This document shows, in pieces, positions 17,776 to 26,225 of a DNA stretch of 64,000 bases. A program made the position numbers and the translations under genes. Origin of the DNA: Caulobacteraceae bacterium (GTDB lineage Bacteria; Pseudomonadota; Alphaproteobacteria; Caulobacterales; Caulobacteraceae); NCBI GenBank assembly GCA_947475415.1, contig CANJLH010000011.1, positions 1 to 64,000 on the forward strand, read 5' to 3'. Position 1 is the stretch's first letter; each line of letters starts with the position of its first letter. The notes under the pieces are model-generated. The model ran no database searches, had not been told where the DNA came from, and saw nothing but the letters and a program-made list of their open reading frames with translations.

Positions 17776-18720
17776 TTAGGATTGCCCGCGCAGGGCGGGG
17801 ATGAGGGTGCGTATAACGTCAATAATTCCCGGCAGCAGCAAAGCGGTTACAATTACCGGGAGAATGCAGGTCACCAGCGGGATGGTCAGCAAGACCGGAA
17901 TGCGCATCGCCTTTTCCTCGGCCCGAAGCAGACGGGTCTGACGCATTTCAACAGAAAATGTCCGCAGAGTCTGGGCGATGCTGACGCCCAGCGCATCGGT
18001 CTGGATCATGAGCGCGACGAATGATCTGATGGATTCCGCTTCCGTCCGTTCGCCCATCCCCCTCAAGGCGTCCGACCGGCTTCGGCCCGCGCCCATTTCA
18101 AACGATACATTGGCGAACTGCTGAGCCATGAGCGGATGAGAATGGCCGACCTCCTGGCCTACCCTGACGAACGCCCCCTCAAGGCTCAACCCGGCCTCAA
18201 TGCAGACCACCAGTAGATCAAGCACGTCGGGGAATTCGTTCTCAAGCTCCTCTTTCCGCGAGCTTATTCTTTGGTTGAGCAGAGCCCTTGGGAGGATCAT
18301 TCCCGCGCCGCAAAGCAGCAGCGGCACGATGACCGGGCCAGCCCCGGCCATGGGCTTGGCGGCCAGCGTCTGGTTGATGGTGAACAGGATTGGCAACCCG
18401 ATGGCGAGCCCGAAGCGAATGAGCACGTAGATCATCGGCGCAGCAGGTTGGGCGAACCCCGCCATCCTCAGATCGCGGCCCAATTTGTTGCGTTCCTGGG
18501 AGTCATTCAGCGATGCTGTCTCGACCCACTTTAAAAATGGGTTGGCGACTGAATCCGCCTTCAAAAGGTTTGATACCGTCGACGATGAGGACCGGTGTTC
18601 GTCTCCGAGTCTTCGACGGAGAACCAGGGTCTTTTCAGCACTACGCAACGCAAAAATGGTAAGAATGGCGATGCCGAAGAATACGATAAATTGAAATAAA
18701 ATCAGCAGAACTTGATTCAT
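17776..18720 (-). CDS. tadC: Tad pilus platform protein TadC (type II secretion F domain)
   Basis: This 314-residue inner-membrane protein has an N-terminal membrane helix, a cytoplasmic T2SSF domain (LDLLVVCIEAGLSLEGAF, about residues 175-192, then RSDALRGMGERT) and C-terminal helices (IPLVTCILPVIVTALLL). With TadB it forms the platform on which the CpaF ATPase acts. It is 11 bases downstream of tadB, and the next lipoprotein gene starts 11 bases after it. Length and motif order are normal for the family. Confidence 0.93.
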   Translation of the reverse strand: MNQVLLILFQFIVFFGIAILTIFALRSAEKTLVLRRRLGDEHRSSSSTVSNLLKADSVANPFLKWVETASLNDSQERNKLGRDLRMAGFAQPAAPMIYVLIRFGLAIGLPILFTINQTLAAKPMAGAGPVIVPLLLCGAGMILPRALLNQRISSRKEELENEFPDVLDLLVVCIEAGLSLEGAFVRVGQEVGHSHPLMAQQFANVSFEMGAGRSRSDALRGMGERTEAESIRSFVALMIQTDALGVSIAQTLRTFSVEMRQTRLLRAEEKAMRIPVLLTIPLVTCILPVIVTALLLPGIIDVIRTLIPALRGQS

Positions 18721-18731
18721 GTTCCACCAAC

Positions 18732-19724
18732 CTAATATTTAGAGTTTACAATTCGCTGGATTATAAGCCAGCCAATTACGTACATGACCAGCACACCCGC
18801 GACGGTTGGCCAAAATATCGGGTCCGGAAATTTACTCGTGTAAAAGGACGGGTTGGTCGAGAATTGAAATGAAATCAGTAAGACGGGCAAAACGCTCAAG
18901 ACGTAGGCCGAAGCGCGTCCCTCGCTGGCAAGCGAGTTTACCCGTTTCACCAGGGTGAGCCTTTCGCGAATGACCCTGGCGAGCCCTTCAAGGATCTCTG
19001 CGAGGTTGCCGCCGGTTTCGGATTGAATGTTGATCGACACAGCGAGGAAATGTGCGTCCTGAGACCCTGTCCGCTGAGCGAAATTGCCCAATGCCGTCCT
19101 GAAGTCGGCGCCATAGTTGGTTTCATCAACGATCAAACCAAGCTCGGATCCAATCGGATCGCCGAGTTCCGTGGCAGAGAGTTGAACCGCTGCCAGCACA
19201 GGATGACCGGCGCGCAAGGCCCGGGTCATGACATCCAACGCCAGCGGCAATTGTGTCGAAAATTGCTTGATCCGTTGCTGCCGGGCGCGCCGCACCCAAT
19301 ACAAAGCGCCGAGCCCGGACAAGGTGCAGGCTCCGATCAACGAAAGGACGGCGTTCAGGAAGATCGGCTCGCCCCGCGCCGTGATCAGAGCGATCCCTGC
19401 GAGCCATATGGCGGCGGCGGCTCCGCCGGCGACAGCCAAGACCTTCAATGGCGATACGGTGAGGCCCGCCTGGCGGAAATAAAGCTGCGCCCGGGCATAA
19501 ACCGAGGCGAACGTCGCATTTTCGAGCCGGAAACCCTGCGACTGGCGAACCAGAGCAGAATAGACGGCATTTGGGTCCATCCCTGAATCCAACATCGTAA
19601 GACGCCGGTTCACACGAGTCGTCTTGTCCCGGGATTCCAGGAACACGCCTGCAAATGTCTGCACCAGCACAACGACGGCGATGAACGCCACCACATAGAT
19701 GAGCGGAACAAAGGCCGGATTCAT
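18732..19724 (-). CDS. tadB: Tad pilus platform protein TadB (type II secretion F domain)
   Basis: This 330-residue inner-membrane protein has N-terminal helices and a T2SSF domain (LPLALDVMTRALRAGHPVLAAV, about residues 168-189; SETGGNLAEILEGLARVIRER) with two helices at the C-terminus. It pairs with TadC as the inner-membrane platform of the Flp pilus. It follows cpaF by 67 bases and is followed by tadC after 11 bases. Confidence 0.93.
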   Translation of the reverse strand: MNPAFVPLIYVVAFIAVVVLVQTFAGVFLESRDKTTRVNRRLTMLDSGMDPNAVYSALVRQSQGFRLENATFASVYARAQLYFRQAGLTVSPLKVLAVAGGAAAAIWLAGIALITARGEPIFLNAVLSLIGACTLSGLGALYWVRRARQQRIKQFSTQLPLALDVMTRALRAGHPVLAAVQLSATELGDPIGSELGLIVDETNYGADFRTALGNFAQRTGSQDAHFLAVSINIQSETGGNLAEILEGLARVIRERLTLVKRVNSLASEGRASAYVLSVLPVLLISFQFSTNPSFYTSKFPDPIFWPTVAGVLVMYVIGWLIIQRIVNSKY

Positions 19725-19791
19725 GACGCCCCCGCTCGCTGTGGCGCCTTTTCGCCCGCGTCGTCACGCAACTGGGTGCGCGCTTTCTGCA

Positions 19792-21129
19792 TCAGACCGA
19801 CTTCCGGCCCGCCGTGAAGGGGAACGGCGGCGGTTCAAGCCCTCGACCCGCCAGCATTTCAAGGAACCGCGGCCTTACGCCGGTGGTCTCGTAATCGCCC
19901 ACGACAACACCGTCATTGCCGCGGCCCCGGCGCCGGTACTTGAAGATCTCCTGCAAGGAAATCACTTCATCTTCCATGCCGACCAGTTCGGCGATCGACG
20001 CAATGCGCCGGCGCCCGTCATCCATCCTTTCGACCTGGACGATGACCTGGACCGCCGAGGCGATCTGCTGGCGTATGGAGCGTGGTGAAAGTTCCAAGCC
20101 GGCCATGCCGATCATCTGCTCCAGACGCGACAGGGCGTCGCGCGGGGTGTTGGCGTGGACAGTGGTCATGGAGCCGTCATGGCCCGTGTTCATGGCTTGC
20201 AACATGTCGAACGCTTCGCCGGAGCGAACCTCGCCGACGATGATCCGGTCGGGCCGCATCCGCAGGGCGTTCCGCACAAGGTCGCGCTGAACAACTTCGC
20301 CGCGCCCTTCGATGTTCGCCGGGCGGGTTTCCAGACGGCCCACGTGGGGCTGCTGGAGTTGAAGTTCCGCGGAGTCCTCAATGGTGACGATGCGTTCGTC
20401 ATCCGCAATGTAGGCCGACAGTGCGTTGAGCAGGGTGGTCTTGCCGGAGCCCGTACCGCCGGAGATCAGGACGTTGCGACGCGTCTTGACGACCATCTGC
20501 AGTAACAGAGCCATTTCGCCGGTAAGGCTTCCCAGTTCCACAAGGCGCGCCATGTGGATCGGAACCTTGGAAAATTTGCGGATCGACACCAGCGGGCCAT
20601 CGACGGCAAGCGGCGGGATAATCGCGTTGACCCGGCTTCCGTCGGTCAGGCGGGCATCCACCATGGGCTGGGATTCGTCCACGCGGCGACCGACGGCGCC
20701 AACGATCTTGTTGATGATGCGGATCAGGTGGCGGGTGTCCTGGAACTTCACGCCAGTGAGTTCGAGGCGTCCCGCCCGCTCGACATAGACGGTCGTGTGA
20801 GTGTTGATCAGGATGTCGTTGACGGTGTCGTCCTTGAGGAGCGGCTCCAGCGGGCCGAGGCCCAGCAGTTCATCCAGGACGTCATCGATCAGCCGGTCGG
20901 TCTGGGGCAGGGTGAGGAAGCGCTTTTCCTCTGCGAGCAACTGGGTGACGGCGCCGCGGATTTCCTGGCGAAGCGTTTCCCTTGGCGTCTTGTCCAGGAG
21001 GGAGAGGTTCAAGAGCTCGATCAGGCGCTGGTGTATCCGCACCTTCAGGCCCACAGCGCCTTCAATTTGCTGGCCTTGGACGCCGCTCTCGGCGCCGCCG
21101 CCATCGCGACTCCAGAGCATTGTGGTCAT
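19792..21129 (-). CDS. cpaF: Tad pilus assembly ATPase CpaF/TadA
   Basis: This 445-residue secretion ATPase of the GspE/VirB11 superfamily powers Flp pilus extension. It has the Walker A motif [10 protein letters not shown] (about residue 225), the Asp-box-like [14 protein letters not shown], the His-box region ([14 protein letters not shown]) and the C-terminal ATPase lobe with RMDDGRRRI. The N-terminal domain of about 100 residues includes the [20 protein letters not shown] helix pair. Its ATG overlaps the end of cpaE by 4 bases, so the two genes are coupled. All catalytic motifs appear intact. Confidence 0.95.
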   Translation of the reverse strand: MTTMLWSRDGGGAESGVQGQQIEGAVGLKVRIHQRLIELLNLSLLDKTPRETLRQEIRGAVTQLLAEEKRFLTLPQTDRLIDDVLDELLGLGPLEPLLKDDTVNDILINTHTTVYVERAGRLELTGVKFQDTRHLIRIINKIVGAVGRRVDESQPMVDARLTDGSRVNAIIPPLAVDGPLVSIRKFSKVPIHMARLVELGSLTGEMALLLQMVVKTRRNVLISGGTGSGKTTLLNALSAYIADDERIVTIEDSAELQLQQPHVGRLETRPANIEGRGEVVQRDLVRNALRMRPDRIIVGEVRSGEAFDMLQAMNTGHDGSMTTVHANTPRDALSRLEQMIGMAGLELSPRSIRQQIASAVQVIVQVERMDDGRRRIASIAELVGMEDEVISLQEIFKYRRRGRGNDGVVVGDYETTGVRPRFLEMLAGRGLEPPPFPFTAGRKSV

Positions 21130-22325
21130 CGTTTCGACCTCAGGGGCGCCGCGGCGATGTTCTCGCCAACCCTATCCGCCAACAGCTCCATCGCCTTTTC
21201 AAGTTTGGTGTTCCGGCGGACCGCCGAAAGCTCCAAACCATGATTGACGGCCGTATTCATCAGGCGGCGATCCTCGGGGATAACGATATCGAAGCTGCGG
21301 CCCAGGGCGCGCTCCGCCGCCTTGAGAGATACTGAGGCCGATTGGTCCGCGGATGGGGCGTTGCAGACCAGAATAACTGGCTTGTCACCTAGATTTTGCA
21401 TCGCAAGCGTGCGGAGCTGGCGCTTCACCAATTGCATGTGCGGGACAGACAACTGCGTCACCAGGACGACGCGATCCGCGTGCGTGAGGATCTGATAGGT
21501 CCAGGCGGTCCACACCGATGGAAGGTCGATCAGGGTCAGGACGAAATCCCTGCGAAGCCCCTTAACCACCGCATCCGCCTGAGACGGAGATACCGTTTCC
21601 AGCGCGACGACCTCCTGTGGTGCAGCCAGGACTCGGGCGCCGGTGGGGTGAACACCCAAGGCGGTGGCGAAGGGCGTGTCCTCAAGATCCTCGCCCGATG
21701 CGAGCAGATCCTGAAGTGTCACCGTGTCGGGCATATCAAGGTAGAGGGCGGCAGTCCCGAACTGGATGTCCATGTCGGCGAGACATACTCCGCCACCGTT
21801 GCGGATCGCCAAGATCGCAGCGACCTGGGTCGCGAGCGCGGTTGCGCCGACACCGCCGCCGGCCTTGAGGAATACGACGACCTCGCCCCGACCGTGCTTG
21901 CGCTGACCGCTGACGGCATCGTGGCCGATCAGTCGCTCCAGGCTGAGTGACAATGCTGGTTCTGTGGCGGGATGCAGCAGGACATCGGCGGCGCCTTCGC
22001 GGATGAGCCGACGCGTGGTCAGGACGTCCGCGTTTTTCAGAATGACAATGACACGCGTGGTCCTTGGCGCCGCCTTAAGGCGCGGCAGGACGGCCTCCAC
22101 TTCCGAAGCGTCGGCGCCGACGATCATGATATCGAGCGGTTCGCTCAGCCGTTCCGGCCACGCTTCCACGAGGGGAATAAACCTGGCGGCGGGAAATAAC
22201 GCCGCAAGGGACGCGAACTGCGCCGCCCCGCCGAGGGTTCCTTCCGCGACACCGATGCGCTGCACGTCTTCGCTCCCCCCAGGGCCGCGTTCGCCGGCCA
22301 TTGGATTTCTCAATCCGAGAAGCAT
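21126..22325 (-). CDS. cpaE: Tad pilus localisation protein CpaE/TadZ (receiver-like + ParA/MinD-like)
   Basis: This 399-residue protein has an N-terminal degenerate response-regulator-like domain (about residues 55-135, including VIVILKNADVLTTRRLIREGA) and a C-terminal MinD/ParA-like ATPase domain. The nucleotide loop reads LKAGGGVGATALA: it keeps the leading Lys of the deviant Walker A motif but has Ala where the invariant Lys before Thr is expected. Such loss is common in CpaE/TadZ, which position the pilus at a pole. The LADMDIQFG and LIDLPSVW motifs are present. It overlaps cpaF by 4 bases. Confidence 0.9.
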   Translation of the reverse strand: MLLGLRNPMAGERGPGGSEDVQRIGVAEGTLGGAAQFASLAALFPAARFIPLVEAWPERLSEPLDIMIVGADASEVEAVLPRLKAAPRTTRVIVILKNADVLTTRRLIREGAADVLLHPATEPALSLSLERLIGHDAVSGQRKHGRGEVVVFLKAGGGVGATALATQVAAILAIRNGGGVCLADMDIQFGTAALYLDMPDTVTLQDLLASGEDLEDTPFATALGVHPTGARVLAAPQEVVALETVSPSQADAVVKGLRRDFVLTLIDLPSVWTAWTYQILTHADRVVLVTQLSVPHMQLVKRQLRTLAMQNLGDKPVILVCNAPSADQSASVSLKAAERALGRSFDIVIPEDRRLMNTAVNHGLELSAVRRNTKLEKAMELLADRVGENIAAAPLRSKR

Positions 22326-22386
22326 ACGCTCAACTCGCTTTCTCGCTCCGGGCGCCTTCTGCGCCGGGTTTTACTGGAGGGGCAAT

Positions 22387-22641
22387 TTACTTACCAGTGG
22401 TGGCGGCCGCCTGAGGTGTGGCGACCTCGCCGGCTTCATAACGTTTCTGGGCGAGGCCCACGCGCCCGCCATCGGAGCCTGGGGCTGGTACGCCGGTGTA
22501 ACTTGCATCAGGGTCGGCGATCTGCGCCGCCACTTCCTGCCGGACAGCCTGGCCGAAATCAGCTGAAATATGGTGCGCTGCGCATCCGCTCAGCAAAGCT
22601 GCGGCGAGGATGGCGGCTGGGATAATGCGGTTGTGCTTCAT
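22387..22641 (-). CDS. small Tad-locus lipoprotein, CpaD C-terminus-like
   Basis: This 84-residue protein has a lipoprotein signal ending LLSGC (Cys about residue 20) and a conserved core DFGQAVRQEVAAQIADP, then GLAQKRYEAGEV. The core resembles the last part of CpaD (the ...FGCATQ... and ...YRxGE motifs), but the large N-terminal domain of CpaD is absent. It sits between cpaC and cpaE, where cpaD lies in Caulobacter. It may be a minimal outer-membrane partner of the secretin. The assignment rests on position and short motifs. Confidence 0.7.
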   Translation of the reverse strand: MKHNRIIPAAILAAALLSGCAAHHISADFGQAVRQEVAAQIADPDASYTGVPAPGSDGGRVGLAQKRYEAGEVATPQAAATTGK

Positions 22642-22653
22642 GGCGGTGATCTC

Positions 22654-24099
22654 CTAGTGCAGCACATGACCGTGCGGGCCGTCGATTCCGCCCTTGGTGG
22701 GGTCCGCCGACATCAGCACGCGATCCTCTGCCTTCACCGATGAACTGGCGTGCTGCGCGCCGAACAGGAAGAGCTCGAAATCGGACGGCGGAACAAAATT
22801 ATCCGCCGGCGTCGCGGACCGACCCTTGTGCGGCACAGCCAGGTGCGGGGTCACGACGATCACCAGTTCGGTCTCTTCCTTCAGGTAACCGTTGGAGCGG
22901 AACAGGGCGCCGATGACCGGCAGGTCGCCGATGAACGGGTATTGACGAATGGAGGTCTGGTAGTCGTCACGCAGGAGGCCGGCGATCGTAAAAGACTCGC
23001 CATCGCGCAATTCCACGGTTGTGTTTGCGCGGCGAACCTTGATGCCGGGGATGCGGATAAGCCCAATGTCGATGGATGTCTCCGGATCAATGCTGGAGAC
23101 TTCAGGCTTCACGGCGAGGTTGATCAATCCGTCGCTGAGCACGGTCGGAGTGAACGCCAGGGCGATGCCGAATTGCTTGAACTCGACCGTTATGGTTGGC
23201 GTGTTTCCCTGGCCGCTGCTTTGGGCCACCGGGATGGGGAACTCGCCGCCGGCGAGGAAACTTGCCGTATCGCCCGACATGGCGACAAGAGTTGGCTCCG
23301 CCAGGGTTTTCACCAATCCCTTGGTTTCCAGGGCGTCGAACAACAAATCCAGGTTACCCCCCGTAGGGTTGGGCAGGCGCCATAGAATCTGGCCGAACGT
23401 ACCGGCCAGGACGTTGCCGCCACCCGCGACATTCTGACCGGTGACAACCTGAAAATTGGGGTCCGCCGTACTGCCAAGAGCCGGCCGTTGGACGTTGATG
23501 CGCAGGTCCTTGGCGACCCTGCGCTGCATTTCCACGAACCGTACCGAGAGCATCACCTGCTGTGTGCCCTCGACGCCCAGCATGTTGACCACCTTGTCGG
23601 GCGCGAAGGACTCCGCCAGCGCCAGCACCTGTTTCAGCGCCACGGGGCTGGACACCGTGCCGGAAACAATCAGGGACTGATTGGCCGCCCGCACGGCGAC
23701 GTCCTTCTCATTGGGCAGAATCTCATTGAGGCGGTTCTTCATGGTCTCGATATCGACTGAAACCACCACGTTCACGGCGGCCAGCAGGCGCTTGCCGGGG
23801 CCATAGAGCGTGAGCGCTGTGGCGCCCATCGACTTGCCGACCACATAGACCGAGCGGGTGTTCAGGGGCAGAACGTCAGCGATCTTGGGGTCGGCGACCA
23901 TCACGTCGGTGTAGGCGCTGGGTAACTCGATCACCTTGGACTTGCCGACACCGATGACCGCCTCGACCGTGGCGGACTGGCGGTAGTCGTTGCCGGCGCT
24001 CTGCGCCAGTACGGGTGTCCCCAGAATGAACGCGCCGGCAAATACGCACAGGGCGCCCGCGCGCAAAATATTCCGTTTAATGTCGAGAGCTAAATGCAT
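22654..24099 (-). CDS. cpaC: Flp pilus outer membrane secretin CpaC
   Basis: This 481-residue secretin has a signal peptide ending TPVLAQS, an N-terminal pilus-type N0 domain (PSAYTDVMVADPKIADVLPL), a BON-like middle (KDVAVRAANQSLIVSGTV) and the secretin C-domain (VKTLAEPTLVAMSG, SFLAGGEFPIPV, LPVIGALFRS, ELVIVVTPHLA). It forms the outer-membrane channel for the pilus. I prefer the ATG at 24099 because GGGGAAG lies 8 bases upstream; the ATG at 24129 has no ribosome site but is 8 bases after the cpaB stop and remains possible. Confidence 0.93.
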   Translation of the reverse strand: MHLALDIKRNILRAGALCVFAGAFILGTPVLAQSAGNDYRQSATVEAVIGVGKSKVIELPSAYTDVMVADPKIADVLPLNTRSVYVVGKSMGATALTLYGPGKRLLAAVNVVVSVDIETMKNRLNEILPNEKDVAVRAANQSLIVSGTVSSPVALKQVLALAESFAPDKVVNMLGVEGTQQVMLSVRFVEMQRRVAKDLRINVQRPALGSTADPNFQVVTGQNVAGGGNVLAGTFGQILWRLPNPTGGNLDLLFDALETKGLVKTLAEPTLVAMSGDTASFLAGGEFPIPVAQSSGQGNTPTITVEFKQFGIALAFTPTVLSDGLINLAVKPEVSSIDPETSIDIGLIRIPGIKVRRANTTVELRDGESFTIAGLLRDDYQTSIRQYPFIGDLPVIGALFRSNGYLKEETELVIVVTPHLAVPHKGRSATPADNFVPPSDFELFLFGAQHASSSVKAEDRVLMSADPTKGGIDGPHGHVLH

Positions 24100-24137
24100 C
24101 GCCCCAACTTCCCCACAGGTTCGCTTCATTTCGCGAA

Positions 24138-25013
24138 CTAATAAGCCTTGACTGGATAACCAGAGATTTCAGTTCCACGCGTGACATGTATTTCCACCAT
24201 CCCCGGCGCCGAAGCTGCGGGTTTGGGCGCCGCCGCCGCGGGGGCCGGCCCGCCGGCCAACGCCGGTTGCGAGCGGGCGCCGAAGCGACCCAGGTCGGTC
24301 ACCGTCGTCGCCTTGCGGACGAGGGCGGAATCGTCGGCCACCTGACGCAAGGCCAGGCTGATGGATCCCACCGATTGCGCCAGGGCGATCGCCTGGGCCT
24401 GTTCCGGCGTGACTTCGACCGTCACCGCCTTGGCGACCTGCGGCTTGTCGGCTTCGGTGTCGTCGGACTGGTCGATGCCCAGCACCCGGACATTCTCAGC
24501 CAGGGCCTGGGTGACGGTCTGGGCTGTCGCGCCTTCGCCGATCTGCCGCGTCAACAGGATATCGACCCGGTCGCCCGGCAGCACGAACCCGGCGACGCCG
24601 GCGACGTCGCCGGAGCGCAGGCTGATCGCCCGCATGCCGGTGGTGACCACGCCGGAAAGTGTTGAACGACCGCCCGGCCCGCTAACCTTGGAGGCCTGGA
24701 TGGGTTCGTTGGCGGCGATGGCCCGCAGCGCGATCCGCGCGGTGGGCCCTGAACCCGTGAACTGCGACAGATCGGTAAAGGCGCCGGCAGGCACGCTGTC
24801 GGCCGGATAGTTCACGACCTTAAGCAGCGAGGGTTGCAAGAGCGCGCCGCGCTCGATCGTCTGGACCGCCACGACCACCGGTGATCCGCCGGCGACAGCC
24901 TTGGCGCCGCCCGCGTCATGGGTTGCGCGCCCCAGATAGCTGCGCACCATCACCACGGCGACCAGGCCGAGCAGTATGGCGATGGCGAAGGAGGCGATCG
25001 TGCGGATGTTCAT
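24138..25013 (-). CDS. cpaB: Flp pilus assembly protein CpaB/RcpC
   Basis: This 291-residue periplasmic protein is anchored by an N-terminal helix (IASFAIAILLGLVAVVMV). It carries an SAF domain (SPVVVAVQTIERGALLQPSLL, about residues 45-65) and the RcpC domain (GMRAISLRSGDVAGVAGFVLPGDRVDILLTR). CpaB works with the CpaC secretin. It is the first gene of the 25013-15535 operon, about 125 bases downstream of the pilin 1 stop, and could be reached by read-through from the pilin promoter. Confidence 0.92.
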   Translation of the reverse strand: MNIRTIASFAIAILLGLVAVVMVRSYLGRATHDAGGAKAVAGGSPVVVAVQTIERGALLQPSLLKVVNYPADSVPAGAFTDLSQFTGSGPTARIALRAIAANEPIQASKVSGPGGRSTLSGVVTTGMRAISLRSGDVAGVAGFVLPGDRVDILLTRQIGEGATAQTVTQALAENVRVLGIDQSDDTEADKPQVAKAVTVEVTPEQAQAIALAQSVGSISLALRQVADDSALVRKATTVTDLGRFGARSQPALAGGPAPAAAAPKPAASAPGMVEIHVTRGTEISGYPVKAY

Positions 25014-25057
25014 GAATTACGCCTGCGGATTGAGAGAACCCTCACCGGTCTGAGGAG

Positions 25058-25105
25058 AAATCCGGATGCGCCTCATGCCCACCAAACTTCAGCGCGCCCG
25101 GATTT
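25058..25105 (-). terminator. inverted repeat between pilin 1 and cpaB
   Basis: AAATCCGG (25058-25065) and CCGGATTT (25098-25105) form a perfect 8-bp inverted repeat with a 32-base spacer. It could act as an attenuator or processing stem that makes pilin mRNA more abundant than cpaB mRNA. There is no U-run. Confidence 0.3.
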
Positions 25106-25136
25106 CAGCCACAAATTTGCAGCCGGTCGCCTGAAC

Positions 25137-25307
25137 TCAGGATGCCGTGTTGATCGTATTTGACGCGGTGTTCATCGCGCCCGAGATGGCGTCCTTCAGG
25201 GTGCCGGCCGCCGCCACGATGCCCACGCCGACAACCGCCAGGATGATCGCATATTCAGCAGCGGAGGCGCCGGACTCGTCCGCCAGGAAAGAAATGAGCT
25301 TGCTCAT
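25137..25307 (-). CDS. Flp-type pilin 1
   Basis: This 56-residue prepilin (start MSKLISFLADESG) has the Flp processing site: cleavage after Gly13 would leave a mature pilin of about 43 residues starting ASAAEYAIIL, with the conserved Glu-Tyr at positions 5-6. A hydrophobic helix follows. AGGA lies about 8 bases before the ATG at 25307; the same frame is open further upstream but contains no pilin-like sequence. It is nearly identical to pilin 2, 615 bases upstream, and lies just before the cpa operon that would process and secrete it. Confidence 0.93.
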   Translation of the reverse strand: MSKLISFLADESGASAAEYAIILAVVGVGIVAAAGTLKDAISGAMNTASNTINTAS

Positions 25308-25479
25308 CGGTGATGTCCTATTCGTCACATTTTCTACAACAAGTTGTCTCTCTTTGAAACAACATTCGAAGTGAAGTTTTTGAGATGGCCCCCCATCCGT
25401 CACACCTGAGGTTGAGAAAAACATGAAGGGAAGATTATGTAAAGCTAAATGAAGGGTTAACTCACGCAAAAGGTTAACT

Positions 25480-25494
25480 TTAATGTATATTTAA
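25480..25494. promoter_or_regulatory. CtrA-box-like site TTAA-N7-TTAA upstream of pilin 1
   Basis: TTAATGTATATTTAA at 25480-25494 is a perfect TTAA-N7-TTAA, the recognition pattern of the cell-cycle regulator CtrA, which activates pilA in Caulobacter. Additional TTAA half-sites flank it (25457, 25474, 25539). It lies about 175 bases before the pilin ATG, so a long leader would be implied. Confidence 0.55.
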
Positions 25495-25684
25495 TGGGGG
25501 ACAAGCGCCGGACACTTCAAGTCAGGCGGAGATTATAGTTAACAACTGGGGGATGTTTGCGCGCGGTGGAGGCCGGTTCGGCGCCATTTGCCGAAATTAT
25601 GTGCTGGTGACGTGGGGCAATGGGCGAAATCGTGGCGGCGCCGGGGATGATGGCAACGCCTTACAGGGCGCCGAAAACGAAGCT

Positions 25685-25714
25685 GGGCGCACCTCAAATC
25701 ATTGAGGCGCGCCC
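25685..25714 (-). terminator. strong stem-loop after pilin 2
   Basis: GGGCGCACCTCAA (25685-25697) pairs with TTGAGGCGCGCCC (25702-25714) with one mismatch and a 4-base loop. On the minus strand it follows the pilin 2 stop by about 40 bases and is followed by a T-rich stretch (TTCGTTTTC). It should end or limit pilin 2 transcription before the pilin 1 promoter. Confidence 0.65.
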
Positions 25715-25751
25715 AAAAATTCCTTGAACGGGCCGAGGCCCGCGACTGAGC

Positions 25752-25922
25752 TCAGGAAGCCGTGTTGATCGTATTTGACGCGGTATTCATGCCGCCGGAA
25801 ATCGCGTTCTTCAAAGTTGTGGCCGCCGCCACGATGCCCACGCCAACGACAGCGAGGATAATTGCATATTCAGCCGCTGAGGCGCCGGCGTCGTCCCTCA
25901 GGAAGGAAGCAAGCTTGCTCAT
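25752..25922 (-). CDS. Flp-type pilin 2
   Basis: This 56-residue prepilin (start MSKLASFLRDDAG) has a cleavage site after Gly13 and the conserved AEYAIILAVVGVGIVAAA helix start. It differs from pilin 1 at about nine positions, mostly in the leader and in TTLKNAISGG versus GTLKDAISGA, and both end NTASNTINTAS. The ATG at 25922 is preceded by AGGA (minus strand) at a suitable distance. It has its own duplicated upstream region and a hairpin after it, so it is probably a separate transcription unit that provides an alternative or additional pilin. Confidence 0.92.
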   Translation of the reverse strand: MSKLASFLRDDAGASAAEYAIILAVVGVGIVAAATTLKNAISGGMNTASNTINTAS

Positions 25923-26225
25923 TGGATTGTCCTTTCGTCACATTTCCACAAGAAGTTGTCTCACCATGAAACAACTCTACGAAGAGCAGTGTCGGAGATG
26001 CCCCCCATCCGCCACACCTGTGGTTGAAAGATACCTAAGATAAATTTTATGTAAAGCTAAATGAGTAGTTAACCTTGCGAATGAACCGAATTAAATTTTA
26101 ATTTAATGCCTTGGTTTGCTTTATGCATGCGGCGCGAACATTAACCATAGTTAACAACTCAGAGGCGTTGCAGGCCGCTCGATTTCGCCACTACAATACC
26201 TTGCCGACCCGCCTCAGAGGCGACG
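25923..26225 (-). promoter_or_regulatory. pilin 2 upstream region
   Basis: These 303 bases hold no gene. They carry the duplicated pilin leader (matching the pilin 1 leader up to 26159), an AT-rich segment with several TTAA half-sites (26069, 26091, 26098, 26103) and TTAACCAT at 26141-26148, which is a CtrA half-site sequence. No pair of TTAA has the 7-base spacing seen at pilin 1. The last 60 bases are GC-rich and lead into the end of the ABC permease gene. Confidence 0.55.

Larger units (their letters stand above)
25308..25751 (-). promoter_or_regulatory. pilin 1 upstream region and inter-pilin spacer
   Basis: These 444 bases hold no gene. From the pilin 1 start to about 25547 the sequence is a diverged copy of the pilin 2 leader: shared blocks include ACAAGTTGTCTC-like sequence, the GCCCCCCATCCG/CACACCTG block, TTATGTAAAGCTAAATGA and ATAGTTAACAACT (25535-25547), at matching distances from each ATG. 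It carries a CtrA-type box at 25480-25494. The part from 25548 to 25751 is unrelated spacer with a hairpin. Confidence 0.7.

Noticed and set aside
19126..19767. 213-codon minus-strand frame overlapping tadB
   Set aside because: It is a second frame of the tadB gene; the T2SSF motifs are in the other frame.
25980..26015. Sigma-54 promoter (GG-N10-GC) upstream of pilin 2
   Set aside because: The GG-N10-GC spacing occurs on the minus strand at pilin 2, but the matching block at pilin 1 has GA instead of GG and the -12 element does not fit TTGC.
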